Positions 1 through 10,464 of a stretch of DNA of 64,000 bases are shown here, one piece after another. The stretch spans positions 496,001 to 560,000 of the forward strand of contig JAOANU010000004.1 of NCBI GenBank assembly GCA_034387635.1, in the 5' to 3' direction. The position numbers and the translations under genes were made by a program. How positions within the stretch are numbered: the stretch's first letter is position 1; the number at the start of each line of letters is the position of its first letter. A model generated the notes under the pieces. The model was not told the origin of the DNA. It saw only the letters and a program-made list of their open reading frames with translations, and searched no databases. Origin of the DNA: Rhodosporidiobolus odoratus. Taxonomy: Eukaryota > Basidiomycota > Microbotryomycetes > Sporidiobolales > Sporidiobolaceae.

Positions 1-3000
1 ATCGAAGACCGGCTCATGTTAGTACCTCTTCAGACACGGAAAGCCAGAAGGGAAGGAAGGATGCTGCAAGAACGAACCTCCTCTTTCCCTCCCCCGTGCT
101 CGCATCGTACTGCTCCCACACGCTCCCAGTCCGTTCGTACTCCTGTGCATGACAAGGGACACTTCAAGGATCAGCTGTGGCTCGCTACGACGCGACATCA
201 ACAGTTGAAGCATGAGGACGGCCAACACACCTTGTAAACGTTGTTGATGACATTGTCCCTCAGCTCTTGATAAATCTCCGCTGCTCGGATTTGGTTCGGT
301 CCCGATTCTTTGGCGTACACCTGCACATTGTACATTCACCCCGCGATGCAGAAGTCCGCTGCCAATAATCAGTCGAGAATTTCCAACCTCGAAGCAAGGG
401 AAAAGGTCACACGCACATTCTTCAAAGCTCCCAACGCCAAATAATTCATTTGAACCCAGATTGGTCCTCTCCAGTAGTTCTCGCCCTTCCCAAACAACGG
501 GTGACTCTTGCTCAGTGACCTGATACCGTAAGGGGACCAGAGCTGTTCTGGGTCTCTTAGGATTTCGAGGACGGGTCCGAGGTGAGGGGAGGAGGGTGGG
601 AGGAGTTGTAAGAGGAAGGGGTAGAGGGAGATATAGCCTGCGTGACAGACGTGGTAGGATTCGTCTGCAGGGCAAGACCGAGAATCGTAAGTGTCAGATC
701 GGATGAGGCATAGAGACAAGAAGGAAACAACTTACCATCTTCATCAATACTAGCATCGCAGTACATCCCCTCCTCCTCGCTCCAATGCAAGTCATCGATG
801 TTCTCGACGATCGCCTCATACTGCTCCTCGAACTCTTCGGCATCCTCCTCTTCTTCCAGGAACTCGGCGACATCTCGCATAGTGCGGGCGAAGAACCCCA
901 TCCAGCTTGCGAGGTCAACGTGCAATTCGCCGAGATGAGGAGGGATGGCGCGGGGATAGTCATCAAGACCGGAGGTGAGGACGCTGAACAAGCAAGGGGA
1001 ATCAGCGCTAAGGAGGGGCTAAACGGCACAAGGTAGGGACGTACTGCTCCGCCGTCCGCCCTCGCCACCGGTAAGCCTCAGTCCTGCTACGTGACTTCCT
1101 TCCGAACGCCCGAATCTGTCCTCGCTGAGTGCGGCGGAACCATTCGTAATGACGCTTCAGGGTCGGGTAGACAGAGTTGAGATAAGAAGCCGCGAGGGCG
1201 GGGGATTTGAGGTGAAGCGAGGCGAGGGTAGCAGGAGACGAAAGCGCAGAGAAGGACTCGGGCTCGTCCATGGAAGAAAGGGACATGCCGGCTTCGCGAA
1301 GGCGGGAGATGAAACCGGTGAGACCCATGATCAGGGTGGGAGGGTTGGCGTAGGACGGGTATTGGGCTTGGAACTCTTGCGGAACCTGCGGACCGACCAG
1401 CTCAGACCACAAACTAGGACATAAGACCCTGGAGACGCACTCGGCTCCTCGCCTCATCTCCGAGAATCTGTTCCCTTCCAATCCACCCATCCTCATCCGC
1501 CAAGTTCAGCCAACTCTTGAAGATCTCCAGTGCCAGGTCATTGTCCCAAGCCCCGATGAGCGCAAGATGGAACCCCTCATCCCAGTAGAACCCTCGAGGG
1601 AAAAAGCTTCGACTTGGTGTCGCAGAGAAGAGCTCTTTCGGCTCGGTTAGTTCCGGCTTCGGGGCTGACTTGGTTAAAGCGTCGTCGTCCCATTCTTGCG
1701 AGAAAGTGCGGTCGACGATGGACGGACCGTCCCAGTAGCCGATACCGCCGACGAGGTTTGCGGTGATAGCCCGAGCGAAGGCTTGTTGCGCGGGGGTGAA
1801 GGTAGAAACCTGCGGGAAGAGGGCGGCGAAGCGCTCTTCATAGGCGCGAGAAGAAGCTTCAAAGGCGGCTGGGAGGTATTCAGCTGCATGCATGGGCATT
1901 ATCAGCTTTAAGCCTGATACCCACGGAAAGTTCGACTCACAGTCTAACTTCGTGGCTGACCCATCGATGTCGAACAGGACATCTACGCCCCATCGACCTT
2001 GGTACGTCTTCTGAAAGCCATAAAGACCGGCATTGGTCCGTACCTCGTTTGGCAGGCCAAAGAGAATGGCGGGGTCAGGCGGACTTTGTTGCCCATATGA
2101 GGCGAGGAGGTCTCGGGAGCCGGGCATGATGGTGTTCATGAAGGCGTCTGCGGAAGGAGCGTCAGCTATGACTCTGCAGACAACGGGAAGGGGAACGCGC
2201 TCTTGGCCTGCCAGACATGCCCGTGCGGGACAGGAAGACCGACGAATTGGGTGCGATGGACTCGCTCGCCGAAGTCAGAGGCGTGGGGACCGGCTTCTGC
2301 CGCGACGTTTGAATCATCTATAGAAGCGCAGCTCAGCGAAGTATTTAGGGTAGATTTCAGAGTAGACGAGTAGGGTGGAAATCACGCACGGTCCTGAATG
2401 CGGAAGGTGTAGCCGCCCAGCCCAGGAGTATTGCCGGTGAGGGTGACAGGACCTTCCAACCCCTGTGCGTACACCAGCAAACGTCAGTACGCTTTGATGA
2501 GAGAGTCAAGAGTAGAAACCGGAACCGCACCTCTGCACTCTCTTCGTTCTGCAGTTCGAGGTAGCTGAGTGGGCCATCATTGCCGATGTAGTTGAGGAGT
2601 GTGATTCGAGAGGGGCGGTCTGTAGAAGCTATGGATAAGCTAGGCAGACTAAGGAAGAAAGGGAAAGAAACGTACGCTCGTCCAGCGGTTTGCCCTCGAT
2701 CCGAACAGCCCAACTGCCCACTGCAGGGAGGCGGGTTCAAGTCAGCCGATCTTAATCATTCGGCGCCGACTCGAAGCATGACGTACCCTTGTCCTCGCCT
2801 GGCACCTTCAAGAATCGCACCGTCAGTTCGACATTATTCTTCGGGTCCTTGATGACCTCCTTCGCTGCACTTCGGCCGTCATGCTCGACGAACATATAGC
2901 TCAGTCCATCACGCTGATCGCAATCATGCCGGGGCTCTGTGGTTTTCGGGAGGATCAGCTCTTGCAGCTCCACCTGCTTATGCTGAAGGGAAGGGACGCA

Positions 3001-3224
3001 CGATTGAAAGACTGGTAGTCCTGAGCACCCCACCACATTAAACCTGTCATCAAGGTGGATGGCAACTTCGCTCGCAAGCCGAAGTAAAGCCCTGGTCGCC
3101 AACTTCCAAAGAGGAGCGAGTTGTCGGCTGCTTCGAGGGCGTCGGCGTGTGCGGTGTTGTTGTACTGCGCCAGTGCACTACTCGTATGTACCCCGAGCCC
3201 TATCAAAGCTAGCCATAGCTTCAT
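1..3224 (-). CDS. CWH41: Mannosyl-oligosaccharide glucosidase (ER glucosidase I, GH63), 3' end cut off
   Basis: Removes the outermost alpha-1,2-glucose from the N-glycan precursor in the ER, the first trimming step after oligosaccharide transfer. The ATG at 3224 opens a hydrophobic N-terminus that can act as a signal or anchor. The GH63 hallmarks follow in order across about ten exons: DGLSYMFVEHDGR near 2900, FFPRGFYWDEGFH near 1590, GWIGREQILGDEAR near 1480, SGLDDYPRA near 970, LWSPYGIRSL near 520, YWRGPIWVQMNYLALGAL near 470 and VWEQYD near 105. The order and spacing match the eukaryotic family. The last visible exon ends at 78 before a GTTCGT donor, and a CTAAC branch-like site lies near 20. 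The final exon, expected to carry only the short HGWTSL-type tail, therefore lies outside the window. Family assignment is firm; individual introns are inferred. Confidence 0.95.
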
Positions 3225-3466
3225 GCTGTTGTCGAGGGAAGTTGTCGGTAGATGAGGCAGACGAGGTTGTCCGCCCGCGATGAGCGAAGTCGGACCGCCT
3301 TCTTCATGCCAAAAGTAGCCTTGTCTGCCGTAGGACGCCTGCCAGCTTTACTACGAGGTCCAGCTGACACGCGGGACCGGCCGCCTCGTATGGGCAATGA
3401 CACGGCAAGTTTTCGAAGGAACGTAGAAACTAAGCGATTACAACAGGCCCGAGTCTCCTCAGGCCT

Positions 3467-4643
3467 TTAGTACACCTCACCCTGCATCTTGAGTATCATC
3501 TCGTCAAACCTTTCCATTCCCCGAGGTTTGGAGGTGCCAGCAGCAGAGAAAGAGCCGGAAGGAGAGAGGTGGAAAGCAGGCAGCTCTGCGCAGCACCACG
3601 AATGTCAGTGCAACGGCGCGCAGAGGAGTAGAGTGAGGAGGGTTGAAGTGAGGGAGTCAGATCGCACCATGACAAGCTTCTACCGGCAGCGACTCAACTC
3701 TGGCAAGGTCGCACGCCATCTTTTCCTCCCTATCAGCCAGCAGCAGCCCCACAAAGGGGTCTATCCCTTGTACCGATACCGTCTGTTCCGCATACAAGGA
3801 GAGTAGCGTAGCTAAACTCTTGCTCTCTCCCGCTGCCGAAAGCTGTCCCGAGAAACGGGTGCTCCGGCTAGAGAAGAGGGCGACGCCGGCTGCACTTGCG
3901 CTCCCGACTGCAGCCGGCAAAATGACTCCTTCGCTAGCTCTTTGACCGAGCAGCTTGCGAGTGCCCATGCTTGATCCGGCGAAGTAGGCTGCGCTGAGAG
4001 TGGCGAGAGACGGAATGCGGTGGAGCGAGGAAGCGAGGGTAAGGTTCTGAGCAGGGCCTTTCGAGAGGATAGACTCTGCTTCGTCTCGGGTGATCAGGTT
4101 GGCCTGCAGGGTCAAGACAGAGGACGGTCAGCACAAAACGAGGATGCTTCGGAGAGCGGAAGAGAGCTCACCAAGAAAAGACTCGCCAGCACCAAATGGG
4201 TTTCTTCGCCATCCGAGACTCGTAGGTAAAGCCAGTTGTCGCTCAATCCCATGTAACTGTTGGCGACCTTGCCCTTGAGTCCATCGTCGGGGATCTTTCC
4301 CAACTCGATTGCCCATCTCGTGGATGCTTCGGGTGAGGAGACGACTCGAAAGCCATAGACGATCTCTTGACCGGGTGCAGCGGGATACCTGCATGGTTGA
4401 ATGCGAGGTAGCGAGGCGAATGAGGGCCAATGAAGGCGTTGAACGAGAACGAGTCCGATGGTGAGACGAAAGATGGAGGGAAGCCAGGAGAAGTGGGATG
4501 ACTGGGGTGACGGTGGAGAGGGCGACGCCGGAGTGTCTGCGGCCATATCCGCACCTGGGTAAAGCTTTTGACAGTCGAGCGGGAGCGACCTGGACGGCAG
4601 CTTGAAGTGCTGGAATCGCAAAGTTCTCTCCCTTAGTCAACAT
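3467..4643 (-). CDS. Unknown protein, about 290 residues, four exons
   Basis: I do not recognise this protein. The ATG at 4643 starts MLTKGENFAIPALQAAVQ. The frame then runs through YPAAPGQEIVYGFRVVSS, WAIELGKIPDDGLKGKV and SYMGLSDNWLYLRVSDGEE (about 4385-4200), an alanine/serine-rich middle (about 4100-3660), and a last exon ending GMERFDEMILKMQGEVY at 3467. Three introns have clean GTGCG or GTGAG donors and CAG acceptors, and removing each restores the frame, which supports a real spliced gene. The middle has small-residue hydrophobic stretches (AVGSASAAGVALF, LSAAYFAGSSMG) that could be one or two membrane segments, but this is weak. The stop is about 240 bases from the glucosidase start on the same strand, and the start faces the F-box-like gene across 28 bases. 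Confidence 0.65.
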
Positions 4644-4671
4644 CGTCGATCAGCTTGTTCCGCTTGGTAGC

Positions 4672-6013
4672 ATGGACGACGAGGTAGAAGAGTTGTCGCC
4701 CAGTCTGCTGAATCTACCGGTCGGGGTGAGCATTCTCCCCATCCTGTTTCTCCCGTTTTCTCCCGTTTTCTCCCGTTTTCTCCCACTCACTTCTCGTCCT
4801 ATTCGCAGCTTCTCCTCCGGATAGTTTCGCTGCTCGGAGCAGACCTCAAGGTATACACGGACAAAGAGCGGCAGGCTGACCTCGCTCGGATAGCAGCCGT
4901 GAGCTCCGCACCCTCCCCTTTTTCTCTTCCAGTTTTCCCGCCTGCCCGTCTTACTCGTTCCTTTCGCAGGTAAACTCGACCTTCTGCGATGTCGCTCGGA
5001 CTCTGCTGTACGGCGGCGTCGTCAACGTCCGCAGCGCAGGCCGAACTTTCCTCCTCCATCAAACGCTCTACTCCGCCCCTTCGCTCGCCTCACTCGTTCG
5101 CACGCTTGTTGCAAAAAGCGAAAACGACAATGGTCACCTCGCCTCCCTCATCAGCATCCTCTCCCTCACGCGTCTGACCTCAGCTACCCTCTCCGCGGTT
5201 TTCTCCACGCACAACCCTCCCTTCGAACTTTACACTGCACTTCAATCTCAAACCCAACTGCGCGCTTTCTCCTACGGCTACCGTGGTATCGACACCCCTC
5301 TCGCGCCAATCGCACCACTCCTCCAAAGCTGGCCCCACCTCACCCATCTCACCCTCGACCGTGTCGCCCCATCGGAGCGGAAAGGTTCGTATCATCCGCT
5401 GGACATGTCAAAAACGCTGCGAGGTTGGGGTACGCAGCCAACATATTGCTTGCAGAGCTTGGTCATCTCGAACTGTCGCATTATCGATACGCCAGGATGG
5501 CCACTGTTGGCTATCAAGTGGTTACTCGGCAGTACCAACTGCCTTGCTTCCCTCTCGCTCGTCGGGTTCGATGGACTCTTCGACCTTCCCCAACTGTTCA
5601 CCCTGCTTACCGCCCGACACTGTGCCTACACTCTCGAGCACCTCGTCATCCGGAACTTTCGCAACGCCATCGAATTCGACCCCGATTTCCCCCCACCTCC
5701 CTTCGACCCGAATACCTTTCCCACTTTCTTCCCGTCCTTGTCCTCCATGTCGCTCGGCAACAACGACGATGAGACGTGCTTCGCCTCTCCGACACCGTCG
5801 CTCGTGCTTCCTCCCTCTCTTCGCACTCTCGAACTGTATGAAGATCTCTTCCTCGATTGGCGGTTGCTCGCGACAATCGAGGAAGGCAGGTCACCGTTGG
5901 CGCTACGAAACGTCAAGCTCGTCGGTCCGTTCCCTACAGATCCGGATGTCAAAGCGTTGAAGCAGGCTTGCGAAAAGCGTCGTATGCTATTCGAAGTAGA
6001 ACGGACTTTCTGA
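4672..6013 (+). CDS. F-box/LRR-like protein
   Basis: The ATG at 4672 opens a short exon (MDDEVEELSPSLLNLPVG). A second exon reads LLLRIVSLLGADLK and then ADLARIAAVNSTFCDVARTLLY, the usual shape of an F-box helix pair: LPxELLxxI, then xRxxxVNxxFxxxARxxLY. The rest, from about 4975 to the stop at 6013, is one long exon of irregular leucine-rich segments (LTHLTLDRV, LQSLVISNC, LASLSLVGF, SLRTLELYEDLF) like fungal F-box substrate receptors. Such proteins bind Skp1 in SCF ubiquitin ligases, and the target here cannot be inferred. Introns lie at 4726-4808 and about 4900-4970. The proline normally before the glutamate of the F-box is kept (LPV), but the glutamate is replaced by glycine at the splice junction. 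The 3' end converges on RRP9. Confidence 0.7.
4746..4784 (+). repeat. Short tandem repeat, unit GTTTTCTCCC
   Basis: Three perfect ten-base copies (4755-4784) follow one shortened copy. They lie inside intron 1 of the F-box-like gene (4726-4808) and make up nearly half of it. The pyrimidine-rich unit sits where the polypyrimidine tract is expected. Confidence 0.9.
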
Positions 6014-6116
6014 GCGTTCTCCTTTCTTAATCGCGTCGTTGTCTCCCCATGTAGAGCTTATCGGATCTGCGCATCTGTTATTATCACTGCAATCTGCACA
6101 TGCGTTCAAAGCGCGC

Positions 6117-8307
6117 CTATTGCATCGGTATAACCGCAACCAACGCCCCGTCCTTAGCCTCCTTGATCCGTTTCCACCTCCCCAACCTCGGTTCCTTACT
6201 CGTCGCCGCAACCACGACCAACGCCTTCTCCTGTTTCCTCTGTTCCTCCTCGACCGCCGCACCGCTCTTCCGTCCTTTCTTCCCCCCATTGACCGAACCC
6301 GGAGGAAGCTGCGTCTCCTTAGTCGGTCTCAGGGCCGGCGCAATCAACTGAAGAGAGTTGACGAAACCGGATGCCGAGATCGTCGTAAGTGCCGAGAAAG
6401 ACCTCAATCGTTCGTCGATTTTCCAAAGCCGGATCTCGCCATCCCAGGAGCCGGAAGCGAAGACGTCTCCGTAGGGAAGGCAGGTGAGGGCGGTGATGTA
6501 GCGGGGGGTGCTGATGACGCCTTCGCTGTCCGAGTGGTGCTCGTTCAAACCGTGGGCGATTTGTTGCACGAAGACGGGCTTCTTCTTGGTGATTTGCCAG
6601 AGGCAGATAGAGCTAAAGCAAACAGGGGAAAAGTCAGCGAGGGGTATGGATAAGGCCACGAAGGATTGTGCGTACCCGCTGTCTCCACCGCTTAGAACAG
6701 TCGAATCATCGACCATGGCCACGCAATCAATGCTCCCTTCGACAAATTTGATCGGACCCTTCTCCTGAGCCCGTTTCCGCCTGATCTTCTTCTCCTCCTC
6801 GTCAATACCCTCTTCCTCCATCGCACCCTCCAGAACATTCCGCAACCGACTCGCCCCTCCACCACGGAAGACGAGCTGGCTCTCCTCCGTCACCTTCCAG
6901 TATCGAACGGTCTTGTCCCGTCCTCCTGCCGTGACAGCGAGTTCACCTCGTAGTGCGTCGATCGATTGGATTTGGTCTTGATGACCGAAAAGGGTCTCGA
7001 TGTACGAGAGAGTGGACAGGTCGAAGAGTTTGACGGTGCGGTCGAAGGAAGAAGAGTAGAGATGGCTGGTGCCCAGTCGGAACGAGATAGACTGCGACAC
7101 ACAGAACTAAGTATGGATGAGGACGGATCGAGGGAAAGAGTCGGGCGCACCGCTACTGCGTCTTTGTGTCCGCCCAGAGCTCGCAACCACTTCCCACCAT
7201 CTCCGTCGACATCCCAGCATCCGATGACCTTATCTCGACCTCCGCTGGCTAGGATCTTCCCATCATGGCTAATCGCAAGATCTAGAATCTCGTCCGTATG
7301 CCCCTGCGGCAGCTCCTCCTTTCCCTTTCCCTTGTCCGCCGCGGTCGGCACCCTGCCCTGCTTCTCAGCTTTTCGAAGCTGCGACTCTGAAGGTGCCTTG
7401 GCAAAGTATGCGGCGCGAGAGATACGAGGAAGTTCGGCAGACGAAGCGGTAGAGGAAGCGGTGGTGGTGACGGACGAGAGATCGTATTTTAGGATGGCAC
7501 CGTCTTTGCTGGCGGTGTACAGCCATCGGCCATCGTGAGAGGCGACAGCAGAGGTCACAGCGCCTCGATGGCCTTTTGCGGGAGTACGGAAGATGGAGGT
7601 GGTGGGAATGGGGAGTTGCAGCTGCGAGCAATACAGGGATGAGCGACTCGAACGAAATATGGCAGCGGTCGAACTAGGAGGCTTACTGTCGAGGCGACGT
7701 TGAGATGAAGCTTGCCGGTATGTTCAAGCTGCAGAAGAAGCGGAAGTTCAGTGACGCGTCAAGAAGAAAAGGAAAACAAAAGCGAGACGTACCACATCCT
7801 GTTGCAACCGATCCGCGATAATATCCCTGTCCAAATCTGCCGCATCAAACCCGTGCTCCTCTGCTAGATGCCTCAATCAGTGTCTGCAAGCTAGAAAGGA
7901 GAGCAGGGAGAGTGCGCACCTTCTTTATCCTTTTCGAGGGATTTCAAGTACATCTGTGACAGCCTCAACCTCTTCTGCGCGGGCGTTTCGAGGTCATCGT
8001 CCTCATCCTCACTCATCTCGTCTGCTCCCTCTGCTTCCTCACTGCCAATATCATCCGAGTCGAACCCTCCGTCCCCATCTTCGAGGTCCTCATCTGGATC
8101 CGCCCGTCGTTTCCCCTTGTTGAAAGTCGCGCCGCGTCCGCCTGGGGTTGCTGAGGTCTTCTTACTGGTTCCTGGTCGCCCTCTAGGTTGTAGAGCGGCT
8201 CCTCGGGCTGATGTTCCATGCCGTGAACCTTTGGAAGCACCGGCGGCGTCGTCTCCCTTGCGCTTTGAGAATGGCCGCTTCTTGCTGGTGAAGAAGGCGT
8301 CGCTCAT
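6117..8307 (-). CDS. RRP9: U3 snoRNP-associated WD40 protein Rrp9 (U3-55K)
   Basis: Nucleolar component of the U3 snoRNP, which binds the U3 snoRNA box B/C motif and helps process 18S pre-rRNA. The start chosen is the ATG at 8307 (MSDAFFTSKKRPFSKRKG). The basic tail is followed by an acidic region (DEDLEDGDGG, EEAEGADEMSEDEDDD) and a QKRLRLSQMYLKSL helix, as in family members. WD40 repeats follow: SHDGRWLYTASKDGAILKYD near 7530, SHDGKILASGGRDKVIGCWD near 7250, LYSSSFDRTVKLFDLS near 7040, LAVTAGGRDKTVRYWKV near 6910, STVLSGGDSG near 6700 and DVFASGSWDGEIRLWKI near 6440. The end, RWKRIKEAKDG, resembles the Rrp9 C-terminal signature. It has about six short introns. The 3' end lies 103 bases from the convergent F-box-like gene. 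Confidence 0.9.
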
Positions 8308-8459
8308 AGTCTCTGGTCGTCTCAACAAGAAAGCAAGTACGTGGAGCGAGTTGTTGCGGAAGCCCAGCGGCCAACTCGAGCTTGGGACGAGAAACCTAAT
8401 CTCACAATTACTACTTGTAATCCAAAATACTGACTATTTCTGCTTATGTACGGACTGGC

Positions 8460-10003
8460 CTACGGCTCCACCTTAGACACATCGGCGTACACATCGAATC
8501 GCCGCTGGATAGTAACCGGGATACCTGCCCGCGCCTTGTCGATTACTTCGAGGTCTGCCAAGAGCATTACAGTAATTAGCACTGATTCCCACACGGAGTG
8601 CGAGAAGGGCGCCGGGCACGGCGAAGAACGACAGGACCGGGGAAAAAAGCCAGGGGAAGAGAACGGACCGATGTCGATATAAGCGATTCCTTCCTTCTCC
8701 TCGAGCTGTGCAACCTGCTTGCCCCTGTGTGCCACAATACAGTCAGCCGGCGCTTATCGAGGCACAGCTCATTCGCAGGAAACCGGAGGGCCGTGAAGCC
8801 GAAGGCAGGAAGGGCTCGGTGGGGAGAAAGAGGAAAGGTAGCGCACATGGGATCAAAGCACCCCGAGTGTCCCCAAGCCTTGTAGCCATCTCCCTCGGTC
8901 GCTCGTGCAGGTGAGCACATCGCAACGTAGATCTGGTTGTCTACTGCCCGGGCTCGTTGGAGCAAGTCCCAGTGTAGAGGACCGGTGGTCAGGTTAAAGG
9001 CGGCGGGGTAAATCATGGCGATACAGCCTGTAGATAGGCGAGGTAGCGAGGTAGCGAGATCGTCAACGGTCAGTATCAAGGAGGCGCTAGAACAAATAGC
9101 AAGCGGGGCGCAAGTGAAGTGGCTTACCTTTCCGGGCGGCGGTCATAGCGAGTTCAGGGAAGCGAACATCGTAGCAGATACCGACGCCGATCTTGCCAAA
9201 GTCTGCAGCGTCATGATCATTAGCTCGAAGCGTAAACTTGGTCATGTTCTGCCACCGAGATCGCAGACAGAAGAACGAACCGGTCTCGACGATAGTCTGC
9301 CAGTCCCCTCCGGTCAGGGTTTCGCTCTCCTTGAAAGTGATACCGCCGGGAATATCGATGTCGAAAAGGTGCACCTTGCGGTGCACGGCTACGAGCTGGC
9401 CATCCGGAGAAAAAGTCGGGGAGGAGTTGTAGACCTTGTCGTCCGGAGACAGCTCGGGGATGGAGCCTGCAACTCGACTGCATCAGTGCGGCTGCACGTG
9501 CGGCAGGCTGGAACAAGATGCACGTACCGCCAACGAGCCAAATCCCGTGCTCCTTCGCCGCTTCGCTCAGCAATCGCACACTTTCACTCTCCGACTTTTC
9601 CACCTCGAATTCTGCCTTCTTCTCCGGAGTCCATCTGATCCGCTCAGCATACTTGCGGAACATGCCTGTCGCATAGGGCGAGTTAAAGATTTCCTACGAG
9701 GACGAGGAGAGAAGTCAGGATGTAGTTGGAGGCGGAGGAAGTGGGGGGCATTTGGGGGGCAAAACAGCAGAATCGGTAGCGTACGGGCAGCACGACCATC
9801 TGTGCACCACCCTTGACCGCTTCAGCGATCTTGTCCTTTGCATGAGCGAGGTTAGCTGCTTTGTCTTCGCCAGTGCCGGGTTGGGCGAGTTGTACGAGAG
9901 CAAGGCGGAAGTTGCGACCTTGAACGGGTCCGGCAGAGACGGTCATGTTGCGAGCAGGAAATTGGAATGGCTTAGTTTGGGAACGGAACAAGCGTGGGAG
10001 CAT
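8460..10003 (-). CDS. NIT2: Omega-amidase / Nit2-type nitrilase-superfamily amidohydrolase
   Basis: Hydrolyses alpha-ketoglutaramate and alpha-ketosuccinamate to the keto acids plus ammonia, and acts in mitochondria and cytosol. The first ATG in frame is 10003. A second ATG, at the MTVSAG of the same exon, would drop a basic N-terminus ([15 protein letters not shown]) that looks like a mitochondrial presequence, so dual targeting from two starts is possible. The nitrilase core begins [11 protein letters not shown]. The catalytic triad can be placed. The glutamate falls right after an intron, in [14 protein letters not shown] near 9690. The lysine is in [16 protein letters not shown] near 9370. 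The cysteine is in [15 protein letters not shown] near 9180. The region from [22 protein letters not shown] to [12 protein letters not shown] closely follows Nit2. About seven short introns interrupt it. Confidence 0.92.
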
Positions 10004-10464
10004 GAAGCAGGACTTCAAGATGCGAACAGCTTGGAGGATAGAAAGTAAGCAGCTGTGCTCTAGAGGAGCATGCAGAACCGTCGACGCGCTGGCAGAGCCC
10101 AGCAGATAGCCCCAACGAAACTAGGTTTGAAAGCGAGGCGGGATAGACCGGCGACAGGCGAGAAAAAGAGGCTTCCGCTTTCTGCTCTCCCTATCCTTTG
10201 CGGCTAGAGCACCAAAAGCTTCATGCATAGGCCAATGAACATAGATATAATGAGGCAGGATAAGCAGAAGAGCACAACGTATGTGAGCAAGACGGGGAAA
10301 TGACGAAGAGACGGCAGTGAGAGAATGGATGCAGGGCAACAACACGACAATGGAAATACCAACGAAGCACGAGAGACATGTAAGGATGTTACAGAATAGA
10401 CACGACCTGCAGCAGCCGACTTACCTCATCGGCGCGCGCTCCACGAGCATAAGACCGGCCTTCC
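10004..10464. other. Intergenic, no gene seen
   Basis: About 460 bases between the start of the Nit2-type gene and the stop of the MHYT gene, both on the minus strand. It must hold the Nit2 promoter and the MHYT 3' UTR. Open frames here are short and lack the GC-rich third positions of neighbouring exons. I see no RNA gene or repeat. Confidence 0.6.
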
